DNA from: Dugong dugon
Taxonomy: Eukaryota > Chordata > Mammalia > Sirenia > Dugongidae
Assembly: GCA_030035585.1 (NCBI GenBank)
Contig: CM057476.1
Location: forward strand, 25,032,501-25,096,500
Direction: 5' to 3'
DNA length: 64,000 bases
A model generated the notes under the pieces. The model had not been told where the DNA came from. It made no database searches and saw nothing but the letters and a program-made list of their open reading frames with translations. Of this stretch, positions 55,949 to 64,000 are shown piece after piece. Made by a program: the position numbers and the translations under genes. How positions within the stretch are numbered: position 1 is the stretch's first letter; every line of letters begins with the position of its first letter.

Positions 55949-56269
55949 TAGCAAAAATTATAACCCTGTATAATGGGAGTTAATCACATATCTAGATGTA
56001 TTATGTATGACAACTATACCATAAAGGACAGGAGAATGGACTAAATGAACTACCTGGTTGAAAGTTTCTTATATTTAATGTGATGTGGTACAATCTTAAC
56101 TCTAAATATATTGTTAAAAATACATCTATATCTTTTAATTGCTAGAACAACAACTTTAAAAAATGCAAAGAGGAATATTTAAAAAGTCAACAGTTAAAAA
56201 GCAGAAACAGAAGAATAAAAAACAAATGAGATAAACAACAACAATTCAATAAACCATATCAACAATTGC

Positions 56270-57860
56270 ATTAACTGTTAGTGGACTAAATACTACAAAA
56301 GGCAAAGACTGTCATAACGGATAAAAAAAGCAAGATACAACTAGATACTGTCTGTAATAGATGCTCCTTAAATATAAAGACACAAATAGGTAGAATATAA
56401 ATGGATGGAAAGATGTATCATCTGAAAATGCAAAAGTATGAATGAGTTGAATGGAGTAGCTATATTACTATCAGATAATGTAGACTTCAAGACAAAAACT
56501 ATTCCTAGAAATAAGGAGAAATATTTCGTAATGATAACCGGTCAATTCTTCCAGAAGATATAACAAGTGAAAATACTGATATGCCTAATAAAAACCGGAT
56601 ATTGAAATTAAAAAATACCATTTATAATAGCACCCAAAAACATACAATGCTTAGGGATAAATAAAACACATTTCAGGCCTTTACATTGAAAAGTACAGAA
56701 CACTGTCGAGAGATGTTAAAGAAGACCTAAGATATTGGAAGTACACTGTGTTCACAAATCGGAAGATTCAATATTGTTTAGATGTCAGTTCTTCCCAAAT
56801 TGATTAATAGATTCAATGCAATCTCACTAAAAAATCCAACAGGTTTGATTTTGTAGAAACTGAAAGCTCTTTCTAAAATGTGTGTGGAAATGGATAGCCA
56901 ATATAATACTGACAAAGAACAATGATGGAGGACTGATTTCAAGCCTTAGTAACCTATAGTAATAAAAGCTGTGCATTATTTATTGATGTAAGGACAGACA
57001 TATAGATGAGACTGGAACAACTAGATATGCAATAGCGAAAAATACACCTTAATCCTTCCCTCACACCACAGATAAAAATTAACTTGAAAGAGACTGAAGA
57101 TCCAAATAAAACAGTGAAGCTATAAAACTTGTAGAAGAAAAGACTGGATAAAATCTTTGTAACTTTGAGGTAGGAAAAGATACAACACAAAAAGGTTGGA
57201 CCTTAAGATTTAAAATATTAATAAAATGATCTTCATCAAAATTAAAAACTTTTGTTCTCCAAAGAACACCATGAAGTAAACGAATGGACATGCCACATAC
57301 AGGGAGAAAATACTGCACATGTATCTCTGACAAAGGATTCATATCCAGAATATATATATATATTTTTTAAATCTTACAACTCAATTCAAGAAGACAAACA
57401 ACCCAATTAAAAAATGGGCAAAAAATTTGAACATATACTTTACAAATGAAGATATATGAACGGCCAACAAGCATATCTGTCATCAGGGAAATGAAAATTA
57501 AAGCCAAAATGAGATACCACTATTCATCCACCAGAATGGCTAAAATTAAAAAGACTGAGAACACCAAAACTAAGGAGTATAAGGAATGACCAGAAGGCTC
57601 ATACATTTGTGATGAGAACAGAATATAAGAACCACTTTGAAAACTATTTGTCAGTTTCTTACTACCAGCAATTCCACATCTAGGTTTATATACAATAGAA
57701 ATGAGCGCAAACATTCACTCAAAGACAAATAGCTGTATTTGTAACAGTCAAAAACTGAAACCAACTCAAAAGTTATTAACAGTAAAATACACTTGATAGC
57801 AATGAAAATGAACAAACAGTTGTGGATGAATCTCACAAATATAGCACTGAGCAAAAGAAG
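56270..57860 (+). pseudogene. L1 no. 5 ORF2 with internal deletion (pseudogene)
   Basis: The endonuclease start (T-V-S-G-L-N-T-like GTTAGTGGACTAAATAC, 56278) runs to about 56590, ending at the Y-A-P-N-like position. Then ACCGGATATTGAAATTAAAAAATACC (56597) starts the block before the thumb, so motifs A, B and F-A-D-D are absent. The rest includes K-E-D-L-R-Y-W-K-Y (56720) and the C-terminal N-x-K-x-K-M-R-Y-H segment (57500). No product expected. Confidence 0.65.
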
Positions 57861-58496
57861 CCAGACAGAAAAGGATTGTATTATTCATTTACGTAAAACT
57901 CCAAAACCAGGAAAAACTTAATCAATAGTTACATAAGATGAGATACTGATTATCTTTGGATGGTAATTGCTGAAAGGGACTACCAAGGGGACTTCTGGGG
58001 TCCAGGTAACATTCTATTTCTTTATCTTGGTATAGTCATATGACTGTTTTTATTATTTGAAATCTACCAAGTTATAAACTTATGAGTTTTGCACTTTTCA
58101 TATTTGCTTTATGTTTTTTTCCTTTAAAAAAAAAAAAAAACTAGAGAGAAAGGATATAATACCTGCAAAGGATCAGAAATTAGACAGATGATTGACTGAA
58201 AAAGCCAGAAGACAGGGCAATCATACTTGAGACATGCTGAGAGAAAACAACTCTGAACCTAGCCTTTATATTGAAGTATCTTTTAAGAACAAGGACAAAA
58301 TAAAGACATTTTCAATCAAAACACGCATAATTTGCCACCAATAAATCCTCATTAAGAGATATTTTAAAAGATGATTCTAGGCAAAAGTGAAATTATCCAA
58401 GATGGTACGGCTGAGATGCAAAATGGAACAGTGAGCAAATAAATTGGTAAATGTTTGGGAAAACCTAAATAAATACTCCTAAGCAAATACTGATTG

Positions 58497-60021
58497 TATA
58501 AACCATATGATCAAGAACTGATGGCAGTGAAGAAGTCCAAGCTGCACTGAAGGCATTGGTGAAAAACAAGGGTCCAGGAATTGATGGAATACCAGTCGGG
58601 ATATTTCGATAAATGGATGCAATGCTGGAAGAGCTCACCCGTTTGTGCCAAGAAATTTGGAAGACAGCTACCTGGCCAACCAACTGGAAGAGATCCATAT
58701 TTGTGCCCATTCCAAAGAAAGGTGATCCAACAGAATGCAGAAGTTATTGAAAAATATCATTAATATTAAAAACAAGTAAAATTTTGCTGAAGAGCATTCA
58801 AAAGTGGTTGCAGCAGTACATTGACAGAGAACCGCCAGAAGTTCAAGCTGGATTCAGGAGGGAACGTGGATATAATCGCTTATGTTAGATAGAGCATGGC
58901 TGAAAGCAGAGAATACCAGAAAGATGTTTACCTGTGTTTTATTGAGTATGCAAAGGCATTTGACTGTGTGGATCATAACATATTATGGATAACATTGCAA
59001 AACATGGGAATTCCAGAACACTTAATTGTGCTCATGAGGAACCTGCACATAGACCAAGAGGCAGTTGTTCGAATGCAACCAAAGGATACTGCATGGTTTA
59101 AAATCAGGAAATGTGTGTGTCTGGGTTGTATCCTTTCACCATACTTATTCAATATGTATACTGACCAAATAATCTGAGAAGCTGGACTATATGAAGAAGA
59201 ACACAGCATCAGGGTTGGAGGAAGACTCATTAACAACCTGCACTACGCAGATAATACAACTTTGCTTGCTGAAAGCAAAGAGAACTTGAAGCACTTACTG
59301 ATGAAGATGTCTTCAGTATGTATTACACTTCAATATAAAGAAAACAAAAATGCTCACAACTGGACCAATAAGCAACATTATGATAAATGGAGAAAAGTTT
59401 GAAGTTGTCAAGGATTTCATTTTACTTGGATCCACAATCAACACCCATGGAAGTAGCAGTCAAGAAATCAAACGATCTATTGTATTAGACGAATCTGCTG
59501 CAAAACAGCTCTTCAAAGTGTTAAAAAGCAAAGACGTCACCTTGAGGACTAAGGTATGCCTGACCCAAGCCAAGGTATTTTCAATCGCCTCATATGGATG
59601 CGAGAGCTGAACAATGAATAAGGAAGACCGAAGAAAAATCAATGCCTTTGAATTATGGTGTTGGCAAAGAATAATGACTATACAATGGACTGCCAAACGA
59701 ACAAACAAAATCTGTCTTGGAAGAGGTACAGCCAGAATGCTCCTCAGAAGTGAGAATGGTGAGACTTTGTCTTACATACTTTGGACATGTTATCAGGAAG
59801 GACCAGTCCCTAGAGAAGGACGTCATGCTTTGCAAAGTATAGGGTTAACGAAAAAGAGGAAGAACCTCAAAAAGATGGATTAACACAGTGGCTACAACAA
59901 TGGGCTTAAACATAGCAATGATTGTGAGGGATGGCACAGGATCAGGCAGTGTTTTGTTCTGTTGCCCACAGGGTCACTGTGAGTCGGAACCGTCTCGATG
60001 GCATCTATCAACAACAACAAT
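58497..60021 (+). mobile_element. RTE (BovB-type) LINE, 5'-truncated
   Basis: Starts at the ATGATCAAGAACTGATGGCAG position, just before the RT fingers, and runs to the tail GTCTCGATGGCATCTATCAAC. About 1.5 kb. Collinear with 33829-35347. Inserted in the older L1/HAL1-like element. Confidence 0.9.
58580..59885 (+). pseudogene. RTE reverse transcriptase (pseudogene)
   Basis: The best open parts are 58896-59177 (93 codons; motif A and motif B), 59350-59610 (86 codons; thumb: L-T-T-G-P-I-S-N-I-M-I-N-G, L-L-G-S-T-I-N, A-S-Y-G-C-E-S) and 59614-59883 (89 codons; N-A-F-E-L-W-C-W). Motif A reads F-I-E-Y-A-K-A-F-D, so the catalytic Asp is Glu. Motif B reads V-C-L-G-C-I-L-S-P where the other copy has V-R-Q-G-C: the conserved Gln is Leu. 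The Y-A-D-D box reads Y-A-D-N (AATAAT...: GCAGATAAT at 59248-59256). Three separate active-site losses plus stops. Confidence 0.85.
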
Positions 60022-61839
60022 ATAAAACAGGTATAAGAATGTTGATTTGTAAGAGAACAGTATGATGGAACCAATGTACTATTCAGGATACTGTTCAAAT
60101 TCTTATTTGAAGTTAGAGAATTCTAAGCCCTTTTATTGTTCATGGGAAAGGTAAAAATACTGCTTAACTTTAAACTTTAAACATGCAAGTTACAAAAGTT
60201 AGCATAATAATCACAGAATAGACAAAAGCATACAAATTCCAAAGAAGTAGATGAGCAAAACGGAATAAGAATGGGATAACAAAACAAAACAAAACAACCC
60301 TTCGATCTAAAAGCAGATAAGGTGAAACAACGAAATACAAACAGCAGGATGAACCTATAACTGTAGAAATAAATCCACATTAAATGAAATGGACAAATAC
60401 ACCAGTTAATAGACAGCATATCAGATTGTATAAACAAATCAGAAAATGAATGAAAAAATTAACAAACATTCTGGCTACAAGCTGTTAACAAGAGCCACAC
60501 TTAAAACATAAGAAAAAGTTGAAAGTTAGGAGATGAAAAATAATGACACAGGAGAAATTATAGGTGGCTTCAATTTGCTTTAAAATAGCCCCCCAAAAGA
60601 AATAAATAGATGAAACAAGTTTACTGAACTGACAATTATTGAAGGTAGGTGATGGATTCATAGGGTTTATTACAATCTTCCAAATTTTCATTTGATAAAA
60701 ATTTTTAAATAATAAACACATTTTTTGGAAAAGATATCTCAGGAGAATACTAACCCAAAGTAACTTGGTCTAGCTATATGAATATAAAATGTAAGATAAA
60801 AGCACTGCTATAGAGGCATTACATATAATAAAGGTATAATAAGAGTATCAATTCACCTGAGAAATATAAAATTTCTACTTTTTATATACCTAATAGCATA
60901 TATAGCCTCAGAAATACATGGTGAAAAATTGACAGAACCAAAAGGAGAAAAAAAAAATACATCAACCACTACACTGGGAAATTTTAGCACATCTCTTTAG
61001 GTAATTGTTATATTGAACAGACAAAAAGAAGGTAGAAAATTTTAACAACACAATTAATAAAATTGACCTAATAATCGTAGATGAAGCACTGCATCCAGCA
61101 ATTGGAGAAACATAGATTTTTCAAGAAAAGGAACATTTACAAAAATTGACTTACATACTAGGTCAAAACCTAGCCTCAACAAATTTCAAACTCATCAGCA
61201 TCAAATACACTATATTTGTCACAACCCACTTCAGTTAGTGATCAGTAACATAAGATTTCTACAGAAACCCTATTTGAGGAGAGGCAGAGCCAAGATGGCA
61301 GCTTCGTCACACGCACCATAATGCCCCCTGCGCCAAAGACCCCAAAAACCAAGCAAAACAGAAGCCAATAACAATCCGGGAGCCCTGAACATTGAAAAAG
61401 AAGGTCTAAGAACTGAACTGAACACTAATTGGAAGGAAAAAGGAAAGCAATGAAAGACAAGTAACACAGAATGGAGGAGCTCAGCCAGCCGTCCTGCCCA
61501 CATGGCTAACTTAGGACAAAGCCAGCAGTGATCTTGGTGAAGACAACAGTAAGGCAACTTCATGACTGTCCCAAAGGGACAGAAAACCTCTAGAGACACA
61601 AGTGGAAAGAAGCAGAGACAGGAAGGGTGCCAGATCCAGAATCAGAGATATTAAGGAGTGGCAGCACCTGACCTCAGGGATGAGTGGTGTGCACAGGCGG
61701 TGGACTGTAGGAGCTCTCCCACCCAACCGGTCCCTGGGAAGCCCTCTTTCCTCGCACTCAAGAGAAGACCGGTTCTGCTCACTGGCTGCAGCAGATGCAA
61801 AGTAGCCTGGCACCCATGTATCCTAGCTAAAGGAACACA

Positions 61840-62920
61840 CTCCCCCTCAACCCATCCTCTAGATCAGAGGTGGCAGAGGGTCACAAACCCCAACCGCCTT
61901 GCCTTACTGAGGGACCACAACATGAGCTTATCCTCTTCCCCCCTACCCCACCCAACACTGTCCGCTACCCCCTCTTGCCCACCTGACAAGTGAGAGCAGG
62001 TGTGCCACTGTGCATGTGCCTACTTGTCACCTACTCCCCCCAAAGGGCCCAGTGGGGGGCAGCAGCAGTGGCAGTGAGACAGCAAGAGAGCTCACCCACT
62101 GCTCCTTCCTCCTTTCCCCCAATCCAGTGCAAGGTGGCACCCCTGTGCATGCATCCGCCAGGCAAGACTCTATCCCTTAACCCGCCCAGTGAGGGGTAGA
62201 AGAGCCGTGACTGTGTGCACATTCCCCCATAGCCCCTTCCTCCTTCCCCCCACCTCATGTGAGGCAGCACCACTGTGTGCACATCCACCAGGTGTGACTC
62301 TCTCCCTTAACCCGCCCAGCGAGAGACAGAGGAGCCCTGACTGTGCGCACACCCCACCGCAGCCCCTTTCTCCCTCCCCGCATCTGACACGAGGCAGTAC
62401 AACTGTGTGCACATCCACCAGGCGACTCCATCCCTTAACCCACCTAGCAGGGGCAAAGAAGCCACGACTGTGCTTGCATCCCACCACAGCCCATTTTTCC
62501 CTCCCCTGACGCAAGGCAGCACCTCTGTGAGAATCTGCCAGGCTCAACTCCATCCCTTAACCCACTCAGCGAGGGGGAGAGGAGATGCAACCACATGCAC
62601 ATCCCCCCGCAGCAAAATTTCCTCCCTTCCCTCGTCTGAAGCAAGGAGGCACCACTGTGCAGGCACCCACCAGGACCAACTCCATCCCTTAACCCTCCCA
62701 GCAAGGGGCAGAGGGGCTATAACTACATGTGCATCCCCCCTGAGGCCCTTTCCTCCTTCCCCCTGCCCAGAAAAGGGCAGAAGAGGAGTCATTGCACGTG
62801 TATCCACCCACTGTACCTTCTTCTGTCTTCTCACCACCGACAGTCAGATGCAGCAAGACTGGGAACATTCACCTGCTGTTCCTTCCTCCTTACCCTGCCC
62901 AGGAGGAGGTGGAGGTAGAG
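61840..62920 (+). repeat. ~128-bp tandem repeats in L1 no. 3 5'UTR
   Basis: The anchor CCCTTAACCC recurs at 62174, 62304, 62432, 62554 and 62688 (spacing 122-134 bp); diverged units extend the array to about eight on both sides. Each unit carries a GACTGTGTGCACATCC-type block, a CCCCCGCAGCCCCTTCCTCC pyrimidine block and a GAGGCAGCACCACTGTG block. GC-rich, with CpG still present (for example CACGACTGTGC and GCGAGAGAC). Likely promoter-bearing monomers by analogy with other mammalian L1s. Confidence 0.85.
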
Positions 62921-63333
62921 AAACTGTGTGAACATCTGCCTGCTGCCCCCCCTTACATACTAGGTCACCTCTCCCACAACCAGCGAGAGGTAATGAGCAC
63001 ACCCCTACTCACCCACCACATCCTCCACATTGACCATTTTACCTGCATGGAGAGCACAAATCCTTGCTCCTCAGTCACCAAACCAAAGACAGATGGAGGC
63101 CACAGCCCAACCCACCCACCCTCAGCTGCCCCACAAAATCAGTAAACAGAGACCTGAGCTCCCACACCTACCTACCACTTCACTTGCCCAAAGACAGGTA
63201 GGTAATGATCCAGCACAGCCAGTCCAGCAACCAGAGCATTGCTCCAGCTATTCCTGCCACGAATCGCCAAAACAAAACAAAACAAGACCCACTAAACAAT
63301 TACACAAATAAAAAATAATACAATAACATATTA

Positions 63334-64000
63334 ATGTCCCGGAGACAACAGGCAATACAAAACCACCTAAAAAAGCACGGGAAGACGGCCCCAGCAAGTG
63401 ACCATAATAAAGAATCAGAAATCCTCCCTGAGAAAGAAAAGATAATGGAGCTTCCTGATAAGGAATTCAAAAGGCTTAAGTACAGGGACCTCAAAAGAAT
63501 CAAGGAAAACACAGACAAAACTATGGAAAACACAACCAAACCCAAGGAAACCACAGACAAAACACTAGCAGAATTCAGGAAAACAACACAAGAACAAAAT
63601 AAATAGACAATTGGAAATCATACAGAAACAGCAACTAGAAATCCACAAGCTTAACAATAAAATTGTAGAACAGACAACTCAATGGAAAGTTGTAGGAGTA
63701 AAACTGAAACAATGGAATACAGGATCAGTGGAATAGAAGACCAGTCCCTTGACATTAATCTGTTGCAGGAACAATCAAAAGAGAGAATGAAGAAAAATTT
63801 AAAAAACCTAAGAGTTATGTGGCACACCATCAAGCAGAGTAACTCACACGTGATCGGAATCCCTGAAGAGAAGAGTCAACAAAAAGCACAGAGAGAATTG
63901 CTGAAGATATGCTGACAGAAAACTTCCCTAATATCATGAAAGATGAGAAGATAACCATACAAGAAGCACAATGAACCCATACAGGATAAATTCCAATAGA
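63334..64000 (+). pseudogene. L1 no. 3 ORF1, partial (pseudogene)
   Basis: Opens M-S-R-R-Q-Q-A-I-Q-N-H-L-K-K-H-G-K, with a 90-codon frame to a TAG at 63604-63606 that covers the basic N-terminus, the acidic P-E-K-E-K-I-M-E-L-P-D-K-E-F block and part of the coiled coil. The similarity continues in another frame (63682-63915): coiled-coil end (S-G-I-E-D-Q-S-L-D-I-N) and RRM entry (R-M-K-K-N-L-K-N-L-R-V-M-W-H-T-I-K, then V-I-G-I-P-E-E), ending in TGA. ORF1 sequence continues to the window edge (N-F-P-N-I-M-K-D-E-K). A frame change and stop make it inactive as read, though sequencing error cannot be excluded. Confidence 0.8.

Larger units (their letters stand above)
53990..58141 (+). mobile_element. 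L1 no. 5: old L1 with deleted RT core
   Basis: Sense old L1: 5'UTR end (TCACAATGTCTAGGATGCAATTCAGAAGTAC at 54530; AATGTGACGAATACTCAAGAG), ORF1 (about 54840-55640, broken), spacer, endonuclease part of ORF2 (56270-56590), then a jump to the thumb (56600) and C-terminus to about 57860, a 3'UTR and an A-run at 58127-58141. Two AfroSINEs lie within. Element much shorter than a full L1 because the RT palm is missing. Highly diverged. Confidence 0.7.
58150..61270 (+). mobile_element. Old L1/HAL1-like element, split by RTE
   Basis: Left part (58150-58495): ORF1 C-terminal domain-like (GAACCTAGCCTTTATATTGAAGTATC; AATAAAGACATTTTCAATC; CTCATTAAGAGATATTTTAAAAG). Right part after the RTE (60022-61270): spacer, endonuclease scraps (CTGGCTACAAGCTGTTAACAAGAGCC, 60470; AAAAATTGACAGAACCAAAAGGAG, 60925; GGAAATTTTAGCACATCTC, 60978; CAAAACCTAGCCTCAACAAATTTC, 61166). 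60545-60720 looks like an inserted L1 3'UTR end. Cut at 61271 by L1 no. 3. Confidence 0.55.
61271..64000 (+). mobile_element. L1 no. 3: 5'UTR and ORF1 start, cut by window edge
   Basis: Starts near GAGGAGAGGCAGAGCCAAGATGGCAGC. The 5'UTR is about 2.06 kb (61271-63333) with ~128-bp tandem units, then ORF1. Its first 250 bp resemble the start of L1 no. 1 (GCCAAAGACCCC / GCAAAGACCC; AGCAAAACAGA / AGTAAAACAGA), but the tandem units differ. Relatively young by appearance. ORF2 would lie beyond the window. Confidence 0.85.

Noticed and set aside
62407..62931. 174-codon plus-strand frame and several minus-strand frames up to 127 codons
   Set aside because: They follow the 128-bp GC-rich tandem units of the L1 no. 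3 5'UTR; a unit not a multiple of three gives changing low-complexity translations. No protein family.
1..64000. Bacterial-style operon, phage or defence system
   Set aside because: AT-rich mammalian repeat landscape (L1, RTE, AfroSINE, ERV LTRs); no gene clusters, ribosome-binding sites or intact genes.

Overview
This window looks like a gene-free, AT-rich, intergenic or intronic stretch of a mammalian nuclear genome, and the repeats point to an afrotherian (elephant, sea cow, hyrax and relatives). The main evidence is the density of AfroSINE copies (tRNA-derived SINEs with the recurring GAGCCCTGGTGGCACAGTGG head and GACTCGACGGCACCTAACAAC-type tail), together with BovB/RTE-type LINEs ending in the same tail and a long-lived L1 lineage. 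The exact genus cannot be read from the sequence. I found no intact protein-coding gene, no rRNA or tRNA gene, no CRISPR array and no operon-like organisation. By eye at least three quarters of the window is transposon sequence, and every long reading frame with recognisable protein similarity is a broken LINE ORF.

Layout. 1-7770: a minus-strand RTE running off the left edge, three short SINE/L1 pieces, two copies of an ERV LTR family (here LTR family A; one copy carries another LTR and an AfroSINE inside it), a small hAT-like element, an L1 fragment and two unassigned stretches. 7771-20158: two L1s in the same orientation, head to tail. The first has a 5'UTR made of ~200-bp tandem units and stops in mid-ORF2. 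The second (12576-20158) is a near-complete ~7.6-kb L1 with 5'UTR, ORF1, ORF2, 3'UTR and poly(A), disabled by stops and frameshifts. 20160-28545: older L1 pieces, the best LTR family A copy, an old L1 lacking its reverse-transcriptase core, and an L1ME-like 3' end that carries an RTE, which in turn carries a solo LTR with a perfect 5-bp target duplication. 28590-33548: mostly old or unassigned DNA with one AfroSINE bounded by a 12-bp duplication. 33549-35347: an RTE reverse-transcriptase segment; 35389-35702: a Tigger-like miniature DNA transposon with TA duplication. 35705-52050: mainly antisense old L1 sequence, interrupted by younger L1 3'UTRs, SINEs, an RTE and two copies of a second LTR family (LTR family B). 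52050-53990 is unassigned. 53990-61270: another old L1 with internal loss of the RT core, an RTE and L1/HAL1-like pieces. 61271-64000: the 5' end of a third L1, whose 5'UTR is built of a different ~128-bp tandem unit, with ORF1 running off the right edge.

How the parts relate. The RTEs and the AfroSINEs share their 3' tails, which fits the accepted model that the LINE machinery mobilises the SINE. The nesting order gives a relative history: old L1M/L1ME first, then RTE and the long SINE form, then LTRs and short AfroSINEs. Nothing here supports a new functional system. The observations most worth a second look are the tandem-repeat L1 promoters of two unrelated unit types, the L1-L1 junction at 12576, the two old L1s that lost their RT core and resume at about the same ORF2 position, octamer motifs in LTR family B, a G-quadruplex motif in an L1 3'UTR, and an inverted pair of L1 3'UTRs about 3 kb apart.
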